NCBI GenBank assembly: GCA_900315605.1
Contig: OMZU01000026.1
Coordinates: 1-38,022, forward strand
DNA from: an uncultured Eubacteriales bacterium
GTDB lineage: Bacteria; Bacillota; Clostridia; Oscillospirales; Acutalibacteraceae
Length of the DNA: 38,022 nucleotides
Direction: 5' to 3'
Within the stretch, counting starts at the first letter, position 1. The number at the start of each line of letters is the position of its first letter. Below are positions 18,301 through 25,507 of the stretch, piece after piece. The notes under the pieces are model-generated. The model made no database searches. It was not told the origin of the DNA and saw only the letters and a program-made list of their open reading frames with translations. The position numbers and the translations under genes were made by a program.

Positions 18301-18928
18301 AGAGATACCGCTTGACAACACGCCTGATTCCAAAAAGACCTACTCGATAATGGTAAACGGCACAAACTGTGATGATAGTGATGAATTGTCCATCGGCTAC
18401 ACGCAGTTAATGCTCTCAACCAAAACAGGCATTCAGGACGATACTCTTGGTGTGTTGCTTAACATCACGAATGACAGCGCAATTGCGACAAACGCAAGGC
18501 TTGTTGTAAAGGGTTCGGAAGACGATGAGGAAGTTCTCGATAGCTTTGTGCTTGGCGAAATTGGTGCGAATACCTCGTTGAGCTACTACCTCAACAATGA
18601 AAAAATCTGTGCCTATAAAGCGCAGACTGACATTTTGTATTTTGAACTTGTTTCTGAAAAGGATGAAATATCTCTTGCGGATAATACCGCTATCGTCAGT
18701 CTGTTTTCGTTTTCAAAGTGTAAACTCGCCGACACTGACCTTGACGGTTCAATAACCATCAGCGACGTGACGGCGATCCAATACTACCTTGCCGAATTGA
18801 CCGAATTTACAGATGAACAGCTTGCTTTGGCTGACACTAACGGCGACGGAGAGGTTAATATTTCCGACGCGACCCATCTGCAAATGTTCCTTGCAGATTT
18901 TGAAGGCTTTGTTTTGGGAAAATCATAA
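15332..18928 (+). CDS. Large secreted BspA-type leucine-rich-repeat protein with C-terminal dockerin
   Basis: 1198 residues from the GTG at 15332, which has AAGGAG eight bases upstream and begins a classic signal peptide (VIKKFKRITAIILTLLMV, cut after NVSA). Then: BspA/LRR_5 repeats (about 60-175) with VTSIGDYAFSECTSL units; a Thr/Pro/Ser linker with a repeated TPVNTN unit; a long beta-rich middle (about 250-900) I cannot name; a CARDB-like domain (about 925-1030); and a type I dockerin (about 1130-1196) with calcium loops from D1134-x-D1136-x-D1138 and ADTNGDGEVNISD. Dockerins bind cohesins on scaffoldins, so this is probably a non-catalytic cellulosome or amylosome component. No glycosidase motif was found. 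Confidence 0.85.
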   Translation: MIKKFKRITAIILTLLMVTTTFFAIPINVSAEETAEFSLGATSGITGDCTWKLDDEGTLTISGNGKMGNYYLVWGAPWERNIKSVIIEKGVTSIGSFAFYRCTSLTNLTISGSVTSIGDYAFSECTSLASVTIPDSVTSIGDDVFYDCTNLTSVTIGDSVTSIGHYAFWFCQRLSDVYYGGNETQWNKIEIGTGNDCLTSAVIHYNSFTGTSTPVNTNPGSSTHTGTLTPVNTNSGSSSQSNSVSVKTPNNSTLNVELEKDLCFTVPSDVSLIGDEKIKLDLSFVPITAAITDNKIRIGIGYNRDLTKDKDEQNWNNWKNYVKGYKDAVSKGKGLFDNIQNTKKGIAAAGMGTDFDFEFYGYFEGIIQNGQVIGSGNAKIKLEGALKNEWQTVVGFVPVVIKLKGKVGLENTASLSLNFSTKELSFENQLDITLPQITASAGVGIAHIADVSVYGDAKNVFSIYSKPKKITGTLFGELGVSAKALFWSAKLPLVSVGNGSGWTYYDSSKRSSSSSVGAFDYDDLEFTIDRSYLEKQSGWLSGKSKLSNSVGASGYDAFTYTALQTSIYDGAAPKLVKTNDDMILVWIGDDKTRSDGNQTVVYYSVYNSDYSTWNAPIAVEDNGTADFTPDIATDGENTYLAWTDTKSTFDSDTDMSEVAAACEIKLAKFNATTKLFENVVQLTNNATLDVSPNLAIRNGSANVVWKNNSANAFLENAGTETVYKATQTASGFTTTEVYSSPNKIYELVTDGENTVISVDGDGNLTDSTDSEIFAINSQNIPAKLTDNSSGENNLAFSKINGQTMLTYLCDGTLYSSADLATVTALSDTDALIFGKYQFVGNKLFSVESVGGSAEIFSYSINEEGLWSDPVQVSFTDKYIRNPAFVDNNGEINCVFLNTSAVITEEDVLETTDLCTSVIPDFHSIEIMDISYDSDDIIPGGTLPITIALRNTGTVNESTFNVSVTDKNGSTVANTSISKNIKSGQTAELAAEIPLDNTPDSKKTYSIMVNGTNCDDSDELSIGYTQLMLSTKTGIQDDTLGVLLNITNDSAIATNARLVVKGSEDDEEVLDSFVLGEIGANTSLSYYLNNEKICAYKAQTDILYFELVSEKDEISLADNTAIVSLFSFSKCKLADTDLDGSITISDVTAIQYYLAELTEFTDEQLALADTNGDGEVNISDATHLQMFLADFEGFVLGKS
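15601..15830 (+). repeat. 69-bp tandem repeats within the LRR region
   Basis: CGTAAC(A/G)AGCATTGGT recurs at 15601, 15670, 15739 and 15808, exactly 69 bp (23 codons) apart, with near-identical DNA at synonymous sites. The linker after it has a second, 48-bp duplication (GGTACTT at 15959 and 16007). Confidence 0.85.
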
Positions 18929-18944
18929 TCGCAAAATAATTATA

Positions 18945-18982
18945 GGGCGTGTGAGTTTTTGGCTCACGCGCCCCGAATTTTT
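18945..18982 (+). terminator. Terminator after the LRR-dockerin gene
   Basis: GGGCGTGTGAG pairs with CTCACGCGCCC (one wobble) around a 7-nt loop, followed by CGAATTTTT. The next 210 bp (18983-19192) hold no gene and no clear signal. Confidence 0.8.
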
Positions 18983-19192
18983 CACTTTTAATACCGCATA
19001 GTTCGGGTTCGCATGTGGCTTCTGAAGGCGATTTTTTTAATGACTTTATTTTTGACAGACTTAGGCAAACAGCTTTTTCTGGATAAGTATAAAGTTACGA
19101 ATAAACTATTCGTGTAAAAATCAGCGAAAAATCCTTGATTTTTAACACTAAAATACAGGAATAATTTTGATATTTCCGCAAAAAACGACACC

Positions 19193-19234
19193 AAAAAACG
19201 CTCGAAAGAATGGCAGTGTCCACTCTTTCGGGCG
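19193..19234 (-). terminator. Terminator of the lipoprotein gene
   Basis: On the minus strand CGCCCGAAAGAGTGG pairs with CCATTCTTTCGAGCG (two mismatches) and is followed by TTTTTTGG. It begins 15 bp past the stop codon. Confidence 0.85.
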
Positions 19235-19249
19235 TGATTAATTTATTTT

Positions 19250-20260
19250 TTATTTTGCCTGGTCAGCCGAGCTGCTTACGGTGTAGTTTACAACCTCGGT
19301 TTTGCCGGAATCCATCGAGATCCTGTGCAGGTCTCCGTTTTCGGTGTTGAGCGCGTAGACCCACTCGTTGTCAAGAATATAAAGCTCGTTGGCAGCCAAA
19401 TTCGCGATTTTTGCGCTGGTGGTGCCGTCAAAGCTGTATACGCCGTCGTCGGCTGCGAAGTAAATCTTTGAATCATAGCTGTTGATCGACTTGACCTTTT
19501 TTTCCGTGACAAAAGTCGGGGCGCCGTCCTTTATGTTGTATCTGTAAAGACCCTCGCCGTCTTTTCCGCTGTCGTCCGTGGAGTAGCAGTATCCGTCTGC
19601 GACAAAGAATTTGAGCGTATTAGAGTCGATGTGAATGTCGGGAACATCCTCAAATTTTCCCGAGGCTATATCGTAGCAATGAAGCTTTTCGTCAACTCCT
19701 GAGCCGTAGAGCTTTCCGTCGTCAACAAAAAAGTTTTGGAACGAAAAGTCGATCTTTTTTGTCTCTCCGTCCCTGACAACGCTCAGGACAATTCCCTCCA
19801 TAGTATAGCCCAGCGGAAGCACCGCGTAGTCCTCGTCAATATAATAATTGTCGCTTTCAAGCATCGGCAATTCCGTATATTCCGTCGGAGCAAGCCCGCT
19901 GCCGCTTTCGTCAAAGGTATAAATCGAGTCGTCATAAAGGCAGTTGGTGTAGAATTTTCCGTTCAGATCATAAAGCGTAAACAACTCGGGAAACTCCTCG
20001 TCTGTAAATCTGTCGAGCTTATAAATGTTTTCCGCGCCGTCGGCGTTTATTTTTATAACTCCTGCTTCTGTTCCCTCAAAAAAGGTGTTGACAAGATACA
20101 GATCGTTGCCTTTAAAAACAAGCTTTCCGCCTGCCATATAGTTGCTGTAGGCGTTGTCAACAGCTTCGTTGTCAAAGGTTTCGGCAGGAGAAACTCCGCA
20201 GGAGCACAGAGTTGCCGCCAAAATCGCCGAGCATATAAAAACAGATAATTTCTTTTTCAT
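19250..20260 (-). CDS. Lipoprotein with beta-propeller-like repeats (DUF5050-like)
   Basis: 336 residues. The N-terminus MKKKLSVFICSAILAATLCSC is a lipoprotein signal, with the modified cysteine probably Cys22 (LCSC lipobox). The body repeats strand-turn motifs of the kind DLYLVNTF, GKFYTNCLYDDSIYTFD, DGYCYSTDDSG, SKIYFAADDGVYSFDG and NEWVYALNTENGDLHRI. This is the pattern of the 'prolow-density lipoprotein receptor-related' propellers common in clostridial lipoproteins. AAGGTG precedes the ATG. Role unknown; no enzyme motif. It is transcribed divergently from gltX, with separate promoters in the 149-bp gap. Confidence 0.75.
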   Translation of the reverse strand: MKKKLSVFICSAILAATLCSCGVSPAETFDNEAVDNAYSNYMAGGKLVFKGNDLYLVNTFFEGTEAGVIKINADGAENIYKLDRFTDEEFPELFTLYDLNGKFYTNCLYDDSIYTFDESGSGLAPTEYTELPMLESDNYYIDEDYAVLPLGYTMEGIVLSVVRDGETKKIDFSFQNFFVDDGKLYGSGVDEKLHCYDIASGKFEDVPDIHIDSNTLKFFVADGYCYSTDDSGKDGEGLYRYNIKDGAPTFVTEKKVKSINSYDSKIYFAADDGVYSFDGTTSAKIANLAANELYILDNEWVYALNTENGDLHRISMDSGKTEVVNYTVSSSADQAK

Positions 20261-20297
20261 ACCTAATCACCTTGCTTTTTAAATTTTGTTTTAGGCT

Positions 20298-20326
20298 ATT
20301 ATACAACTTTTTGAATAATAAGTAAA
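20298..20326 (-). promoter_or_regulatory. Promoter of the lipoprotein gene
   Basis: Minus-strand TTTACT (20326-20321), 17 bp, TATAAT (20303-20298), 38 bp before the ATG. Confidence 0.55.
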
Positions 20327-20334
20327 GCAAATAA

Positions 20335-20363
20335 TTGAAAAAGCTGTTTTGATATGCTATAAT
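20335..20363 (+). promoter_or_regulatory. gltX promoter
   Basis: TTGAAA (20335-20340), 17 bp, TATAAT (20358-20363), 47 bp before the ATG at 20410. Confidence 0.75.
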
Positions 20364-20409
20364 ATATAGAAATACAAATTTATTATACTTGGATCCGGGA
20401 GGATTAAAA

Positions 20410-21861
20410 ATGTCTGAAAAAACAGTCAGAACAAGATACGCGCCCAGTCCGACGGGCTTTATGCATGTAGGCAACCTCAGAACCGCCTTGTATGAATACC
20501 TTGTGGCAAAATCCCAGGGCGGCAGGTTTATTTTGAGAATCGAGGACACCGACCGCGAACGCCTTGTTGACGGCGCGGTTGACTTTATCTACAATACCCT
20601 AAAGCTTGCAGGTCTGCAACACGACGAAGGACCCGACGTTGGGGGAGAATTTGGTCCGTATGTGCAGTCTGAGCGCAAGGATATGTACCTGCCCTACGCC
20701 GAGCAGCTTATCAAAGAGGGCAAGGCTTACCGCTGCTTCTGCACAAAGGAACGCCTTGAAAAGCTGCAAAACGAGACCGTTGGCGGCGGCTACGACCGCC
20801 ATTGCCGCGACTTGCCGCAGGAGGAGATCGACCGCCTGCTCGCCGAGGGAGTTCCCTATGTTATCCGCCAAAAAATGCCGGTCGAGGGCAGCACGACCTT
20901 TGTTGACGCTGTGTTCGGCAAGATCACGGTTGACAACTCCGAGCTTCAGGATCAGATCCTTATCAAGACCGACGGCTACCCGACCTACAACTTTGCAAAC
21001 GTTATCGACGACCACACAATGGGCATAACCCACGTTGTGCGCGGCTCGGAATACCTTAGCTCCACACCGAAATACAATCTGCTCTACGAGGCATTCGGCT
21101 GGGAGATCCCGACCTATATCCACCTTCCGCTTATCATGGGCAAGGACGAGGACGGCAACGTGTCAAAGCTTTCAAAGCGTCACGGCGCGACCGGCTTTTA
21201 TGACCTTATCGACGACGGATATCTGCCCCAGGCTATCATCAACTATATCGCCCTGCTGGGCTGGTGCCCCAAGGATAACCGCGAGATCTTCACGCTTTCG
21301 GAGCTTGAAGAGGAATTTGATATCAGCGGTATCAGCAAGTCGCCCTCTGTTTTTGACTACGACAAGCTTTCGTGGTTCAACGGCGAATACATCAAGGCTA
21401 TGAGCGCGGAGGAGTTTACCGCAGCGGCTATGCCGTACTACAAAAAAGTTTTCGGAGACAGGGAAATGCCGTGGAGCAAGCTTGCCGAGATCTTGCAAAA
21501 GCGTGTAACTCAGCTCACTCAGATCCCCGAAATGCTTGACTTTTTTGCCGAGCTCCCGGAATATGAAAAGGATCTGTTCGTCAACAAAAAGAGCAAAACC
21601 AATCTTGAAAACGCTCCGGTCGTTCTCAAAGAAGCTTATGAACGCCTAAAGGCAATGCCCGAATGGACCTCCGAAGCGATCCACGACTGCCTCATTGATA
21701 TGGCGGTTGAAAAAGAGCTTAAAAACGGCACGGTGATGTGGCCGGTAAGGATCGCCGCCGCAGGAAAGACAGTGACCCCCGGCGGAGCAGTTGAGATCCT
21801 CGACATTCTCGGACGGGACGAGGCTCTTGCAAGGCTCGAAAAGGGACTTGCAAAATTTTGA
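20410..21861 (+). CDS. gltX: Glutamyl-tRNA synthetase
   Basis: 483 residues from the ATG at 20410, chosen because GGGAGGA lies eight bases upstream. A class I aminoacyl-tRNA synthetase charging tRNA-Glu. It shows the catalytic HIGH-type motif as HVGN (19-22) in SPTGFMHVGNLR, the RIEDTD sugar-binding segment, and the KMSKS-type loop KLSKR (253-257). The C-terminal third is the helical anticodon-binding domain, and the length is normal. GlnRS is encoded next, so this enzyme need not mischarge tRNA-Gln; whether it is discriminating cannot be seen. The gap to glnS is 82 bp with one GC-rich hairpin. Confidence 0.97.
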   Translation: MSEKTVRTRYAPSPTGFMHVGNLRTALYEYLVAKSQGGRFILRIEDTDRERLVDGAVDFIYNTLKLAGLQHDEGPDVGGEFGPYVQSERKDMYLPYAEQLIKEGKAYRCFCTKERLEKLQNETVGGGYDRHCRDLPQEEIDRLLAEGVPYVIRQKMPVEGSTTFVDAVFGKITVDNSELQDQILIKTDGYPTYNFANVIDDHTMGITHVVRGSEYLSSTPKYNLLYEAFGWEIPTYIHLPLIMGKDEDGNVSKLSKRHGATGFYDLIDDGYLPQAIINYIALLGWCPKDNREIFTLSELEEEFDISGISKSPSVFDYDKLSWFNGEYIKAMSAEEFTAAAMPYYKKVFGDREMPWSKLAEILQKRVTQLTQIPEMLDFFAELPEYEKDLFVNKKSKTNLENAPVVLKEAYERLKAMPEWTSEAIHDCLIDMAVEKELKNGTVMWPVRIAAAGKTVTPGGAVEILDILGRDEALARLEKGLAKF

Positions 21862-21877
21862 TGACAGCAAAAGACCT

Positions 21878-21907
21878 TAGGAGCGCATCCGCGTGTGCGC
21901 CCCTACC
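21878..21907. other. GC-rich hairpin between gltX and glnS
   Basis: TAGGAGCGCA and TGTGCGCCCCTA pair around TCCGCG with one mismatch. No T run follows, so it is a weak terminator at best. Its GTGCGCCCCTA arm recurs inverted near 37838 as TAGGGGCGCAC. Confidence 0.5.
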
Positions 21908-21943
21908 GGTGAAATTTGATTAATAATAATGAGGATAATGAAA

Positions 21944-23635
21944 ATGGAAGATAACAAAAACACCTTAAACGAAGAGGTTATGACCGGCAATTTTATCCAC
22001 AGTTTTATTGACGAGGACATTGCCGAGGGCGGACAATACGAGGGTCAGACAGTTCACACCCGTTTTCCTCCCGAGCCGAACGGCTATCTGCATATCGGTC
22101 ATGCAAAGGCAGTTTGCATCAACTTTGGCACAGCCGAAAAATATCGCGGCATGTGCAACCTGCGCATGGACGATACCAACCCGACCAAGGAGGACGTTGA
22201 GTACGTTGACGCGATCAAAGAGGATATCAAGTGGCTCGGCTTTGACTGGGGCGACAGGTTCTTTTATGCCTCGGAATATTTTGAGCAGATGTATGGATTT
22301 GCAGTTGAGCTCATCAAAAAGGGCTTGGCTTATGTTTGCGAGCTGACCTCGGATCAGGTGCGCGAGTATCGCGGCGACACCCAAACCCCGGCAAAAAGCC
22401 CGTTCCGCGACAGACCTGTTGAGGAAAGCCTCGACCTTTTTGAACGAATGAAAAACGGCGAGTTTGAGGACGGAAAAATGACTCTCCGCGCAAAAATCGA
22501 CCTTGCCTCGGGCAACTTCAACATGCGCGACCCGGTCATCTACAGGATCAACCGCCTTACTCACCACCGCACCGGAGACAAGTGGTGCATCTATCCGATG
22601 TACGACTTTGCTCACCCGATCGAGGATGCACTTGAGGGCATCACCCACAGCCTTTGCTCGCTTGAGTTCGAGGCGCACCGTCCGCTCTACGACTGGGTGA
22701 TCGACAATATCTCCGCCCCATGCAAGCCGCGCCAGATCGAGTTTGCAAGACTGGGAATAAACAACACCGTTATGTCAAAGCGCAAGCTCAGAACGCTTGT
22801 TGAGGACGATCACGTGAGCGGCTGGGACGACCCCAGAATGCCCACTCTCTGCGGACTTCGCCGCAGGGGCTACACCCCGCGCTCGATCCGCTCGTTCATT
22901 GACCAAATCGGCGTGTCAAAGGTGAATTCAATCGTTGAATACAGCTTTTTGGAGCACTGCCTGCGTGACGATCTCAACGAGACCGCACAGCGCGCAATGT
23001 GCGTGCTTCACCCGATAAAGCTCGTCATCACCAACTACCCAGAGGACAAGACCGAGGAATTTGAGGTCGAAAACAACCCCAACCGCCCCGAGGACGGAAC
23101 AAGAACCGTCACATTCTCACGCGAGTGCTGGATCGAAGATAGCGACTTTATGGAGGAGCCGATCAAAAAGTATCAGAGGCTTTATCCCGGCAACGAGGTC
23201 AGACTGAAATCCACATATATCGTAAAATGCACCGGCTGCAAAAAGGACGAAAACGGCAAGGTCGTTGAGGTCTACGCCGAGTACGACCCCGAGACGCGCG
23301 GCGGCAACACTCCCGACGGCAGAAAGGTTCGCGGCACAATCCATTGGGTCGATGCGAAAAACTGCGCCGAAGCCGAGGTAAGACTGTACGACAACCTCTT
23401 TACCGTTCCCGACCCCGACGTGGGCGACAGAAACTTCCTTGATTATCTAAATCCAAATTCACTGGAAATACTCAAAAACTGCAAGGCGGAAAAAAATCTT
23501 GCTTCCGCGGTCGCTCCCAAGAGCTTCCAGTTTATGCGCCTGGGCTATTTCTGTGTTGACAACAAAGACAGCTCGCCCGAGCATCTTGTGTTCAACCGCA
23601 GCGTAAGCTTGAAGGACGGCTTCAAAAAAGCGTAA
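21944..23635 (+). CDS. glnS: Glutaminyl-tRNA synthetase
   Basis: 563 residues from the ATG at 21944, the one placed seven bases after GAGGAT; two earlier in-frame ATGs overlap that site. It is class I with PEPNGYLHIGHAKA (HIGH 50-53), the MSKRK loop (277-281), and the bacterial/eukaryotic GlnRS two-barrel anticodon-binding C-terminus (NRPEDGTRTVTFSRECWIEDSDF). Most Bacillota lack GlnRS and use GatCAB instead; GlnRS in Ruminococcus-type genomes is generally taken as an old acquisition from the eukaryote-derived lineage. It probably shares the gltX transcript. Confidence 0.97.
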   Translation: MEDNKNTLNEEVMTGNFIHSFIDEDIAEGGQYEGQTVHTRFPPEPNGYLHIGHAKAVCINFGTAEKYRGMCNLRMDDTNPTKEDVEYVDAIKEDIKWLGFDWGDRFFYASEYFEQMYGFAVELIKKGLAYVCELTSDQVREYRGDTQTPAKSPFRDRPVEESLDLFERMKNGEFEDGKMTLRAKIDLASGNFNMRDPVIYRINRLTHHRTGDKWCIYPMYDFAHPIEDALEGITHSLCSLEFEAHRPLYDWVIDNISAPCKPRQIEFARLGINNTVMSKRKLRTLVEDDHVSGWDDPRMPTLCGLRRRGYTPRSIRSFIDQIGVSKVNSIVEYSFLEHCLRDDLNETAQRAMCVLHPIKLVITNYPEDKTEEFEVENNPNRPEDGTRTVTFSRECWIEDSDFMEEPIKKYQRLYPGNEVRLKSTYIVKCTGCKKDENGKVVEVYAEYDPETRGGNTPDGRKVRGTIHWVDAKNCAEAEVRLYDNLFTVPDPDVGDRNFLDYLNPNSLEILKNCKAEKNLASAVAPKSFQFMRLGYFCVDNKDSSPEHLVFNRSVSLKDGFKKA

Positions 23636-23672
23636 AATCAAAAAATAAAACATAGACAACACCGCACACCTG

Positions 23673-23687
23673 AATTATGCGGTATTG
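23673..23687 (+). repeat. Direct repeat, left copy, flanking the reductase region
   Basis: AATTATGCGGTATTG is repeated exactly at 24857-24871, and the preceding CACACC is also shared. Here it forms the right arm of an ACCGCA/TGCGGT hairpin. Confidence 0.6.
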
Positions 23688-23701
23688 AATATAAAGAATA
23701 T

Positions 23702-23723
23702 GGGCGCGCGGCAACGTGCGCCC
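23702..23723 (+). other. GC-rich hairpin before the reductase gene
   Basis: TGGGCGCGCG-GCAA-CGTGCGCCC forms a stem with one wobble. It is 20 bp ahead of the start codon and lacks a T run. Confidence 0.5.
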
Positions 23724-23742
23724 TGATTTACAGGATAAGCAT

Positions 23743-24480
23743 ATGAAAAACGTTTTAATCACCGGCGCGACCGGAGGGATCGGCTCGGCACTCGCCGTCG
23801 CCTTTGCCAAAGCCGGCTGCACGGTTATTGTGCATACAAATTCAAAACCCGAAAAAGCAAGGCAGCTCTGCGATATTCTGACCGGCTCCTACGGCGTTGA
23901 GGCGTACCCTGTTCTGGCGGATGTCTCCGACAGCGGCTCGGTCAGCTCAATGTTCGACCAAATCTCCGAACGCTCCGGGCAGCTCAGCTTTCTTGTCAAC
24001 AACGCCGGGATCGCACAGCAAAAGCTTTTTACCGACCTTACCGACGAGGACTGGAGCAAAATGCGCGGAATAAATCTTGACGGAGTTTTCTTCTGCTGCC
24101 GCGAGGCTCTCAAACGCTTTATGCTGCCCAGCCACAGCGGAGCGATCGTCAATATAAGCTCAATGTGGGGTCAGGTCGGCGCGTCGTGCGAGGTCCACTA
24201 CAGCGCGGCAAAGGCAGGCGTCATCGGACTCAGCAAGGCACTTGCAAAGGAGGTCGGCTTGTCCGGGATCCGCGTGAACTGTGTTTGCCCGGGGGTCGTG
24301 ATGACCGATATGATGAAGAGCTTTGACGAAGCGACGGTTCAGGCTCTCAGGGAAGAAACTCCGCTCAATACCCTCGGCACCCCCAAGGATATTGCCGACG
24401 CGGTGGTTTTTCTCTGCTCGGACAAAGCAAAATTCATCACCGGTCAGGTTCTGGGCGTAAACGGAGGCTTCATTATTTAG
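23743..24480 (+). CDS. Short-chain dehydrogenase/reductase, FabG-like
   Basis: 245 residues from the ATG at 23743, with CAGGAT upstream. It is a classical SDR: cofactor motif TGATGGIG (7-14), NNAG, and the catalytic Ser140, Tyr153 and Lys157 in SSMWGQVG and YSAAKAG. The C-terminal GQVLGVNGG is typical of the FabG branch, which reduces 3-oxoacyl-ACP with NADPH. No other fatty-acid gene is nearby, so a different carbonyl substrate is possible and no symbol is given. It lies alone between glnS and a repeat-rich gap, bounded by a direct repeat. Confidence 0.85.
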   Translation: MKNVLITGATGGIGSALAVAFAKAGCTVIVHTNSKPEKARQLCDILTGSYGVEAYPVLADVSDSGSVSSMFDQISERSGQLSFLVNNAGIAQQKLFTDLTDEDWSKMRGINLDGVFFCCREALKRFMLPSHSGAIVNISSMWGQVGASCEVHYSAAKAGVIGLSKALAKEVGLSGIRVNCVCPGVVMTDMMKSFDEATVQALREETPLNTLGTPKDIADAVVFLCSDKAKFITGQVLGVNGGFII

Positions 24481-24513
24481 AGGCACCCTAACAATTCAGG
24501 GCAAACGATATTT

Positions 24514-24601
24514 AGTGTGGAGTGTGGAGTTATTGTCGTGAAGACAGAATTTATATATGATAAGCCTTTGTTCCCGATGATATTTATATTTGCTTGTCAT
24601 A
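24514..24601 (+). repeat. Family A repeat with GTGTGGA heptad tail, copy 3
   Basis: Tail first (AGTGTGG, AGTGTGG, AGTT at 24514-24531), then the core GTCGTGAAGACAGAATTTAT ... CCTTTGTTCCCGATG and ATATTTATATTTGCTTG. It forms an inverted pair with copy 4, and both carry the same tail type. Confidence 0.65.
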
Positions 24602-24738
24602 ATTTTTCAATAGGGGTGCACCTGCGTATGCGCCTTTGGAACAGACGTTGGCTTATAGGTAGGTCGCACCCGTGTGTACGACCTGTTTATAGATGCGCTG
24701 CACATGGGTACGACCCTACAACTTAAAATAAAACTCAT
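24602..24738. other. Hairpin-rich spacer between inverted family A copies
   Basis: No gene is supported. It contains TAGGGGTGCACC, a perfect AGGTCG/CGACCT hairpin (24661-24684) and a related GGGTACGACCCTACA. These are variants of the TAGGGGCGCAC motif seen near 21900 and 37838. Confidence 0.45.
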
Positions 24739-24854
24739 GCTAAACAAATATAAATACATTCGGGAACAAAGGTGGTTTTAAAACAAATTCTATCTTCCCG
24801 ACCAAAACTCCACACTCCACACTCCAAACTTCACACTAAAAAAAGCTCCACACC
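24739..24854 (-). repeat. Family A repeat with ACTCCAC heptad tail, copy 4
   Basis: Core GCTAAACAAATATAAATAC ... TTCGGGAACAAAGG ... AATTCTATCTTCCCGACC, then exact 7-nt units from 24807: ACTCCAC, ACTCCAC, ACTCCAA, ACTTCAC, ACTAAAA. This is the complement of the tail in copy 3. Confidence 0.7.
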
Positions 24855-24856
24855 CT

Positions 24857-24871
24857 AATTATGCGGTATTG
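24857..24871 (+). repeat. Direct repeat, right copy
   Basis: AATTATGCGGTATTG, identical to 23673-23687. Confidence 0.6.
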
Positions 24872-24916
24872 CCTGAATTATATTTACAAAAAAATTACAA
24901 AATTCGCGAAATACCC

Positions 24917-24945
24917 TTGACTTAGGCTTTACAATATGATAAAAT
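24917..24945 (+). promoter_or_regulatory. Promoter of the rpmG-secE-nusG-ribosomal operon
   Basis: TTGACT (24917-24922), 17 bp, TAAAAT (24940-24945). The leader to rpmG is about 75 nt. Confidence 0.7.
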
Positions 24946-25026
24946 ATTTGTACCTCTGAAAGGGGCTTTATTTTTGTGCCCTATTGAGGGAGGCTAAAAT
25001 ATTCCGAAAAACCGGGAGGTGCCGTT

Positions 25027-25176
25027 ATGAGAGTAAAAATCACATTGGCCTGCACAGAGTGCAAACAGCGTAACTACAACACAATGAAAAACAAGAAGAA
25101 CAGTCCCGACAGACTTGAAATGAACAAGTACTGCCGCTTCTGCAAAAAACACACTCCTCACAAGGAAACAAAGTAA
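25027..25176 (+). CDS. rpmG: Ribosomal protein bL33
   Basis: 49 residues. A large-subunit protein of the zinc-binding type, with two CxxC pairs (Cys9/Cys12 and Cys36/Cys39), so it is the C+ form rather than the zinc-free paralogue induced on zinc starvation. GGGAGGTG precedes the ATG. It is the first gene of the conserved rpmG-secE-nusG block, 13 bp from secE. Confidence 0.95.
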   Translation: MRVKITLACTECKQRNYNTMKNKKNSPDRLEMNKYCRFCKKHTPHKETK

Positions 25177-25189
25177 TAGGGGGTACATC

Positions 25190-25471
25190 ATGGCTGACAA
25201 AAAGCAAGACACGGCAAAAAAGGCTGTTGAAAAAAAGGCAGCTGACAAAAAGCCTGCCAAGAAAAACAAGCCCTCGGCTTTCCAAAGGCTTGTAAAGTAC
25301 CTCTCTGCTTGTAAGGGTGAGTTAAAGAAGATAACCTGGCCGTCTGTTAGTCAGACAACAAGAAACTTCGGCGTAGTAATGGCAGTTATCATCGTAATGG
25401 GCATTTTTATATTTGCTCTCGATCAGGGTCTCTACGCTCTGCTTGGTCTGGTTATGAACACTTCTGCCTAA
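25190..25471 (+). CDS. secE: Preprotein translocase subunit SecE
   Basis: 93 residues. The short Gram-positive form: a Lys/Ala-rich cytoplasmic leader (1-28), the amphipathic SecE signature ELKKITWPS (44-52) that clamps SecY, and a single membrane helix (about 59-80). It works with the SecA encoded at 4-7 kb. The Lys-rich extension is longer than in Bacillus but common in the family. AGGGGGT lies upstream. Confidence 0.96.
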   Translation: MADKKQDTAKKAVEKKAADKKPAKKNKPSAFQRLVKYLSACKGELKKITWPSVSQTTRNFGVVMAVIIVMGIFIFALDQGLYALLGLVMNTSA

Positions 25472-25507
25472 AGCGTTATTCAAACCTAACGAAAGGAAGC
25501 TGGATAA

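Noticed and set aside
24517-24726. A 69-codon frame in the gap after the reductase gene
   Set aside because: It lies entirely in family A repeat and hairpin spacer DNA and has no ribosome binding site.
25177-25189. tRNA-Trp between rpmG and secE, as in some Gram-positive genomes
   Set aside because: The gap is only 13 bp.
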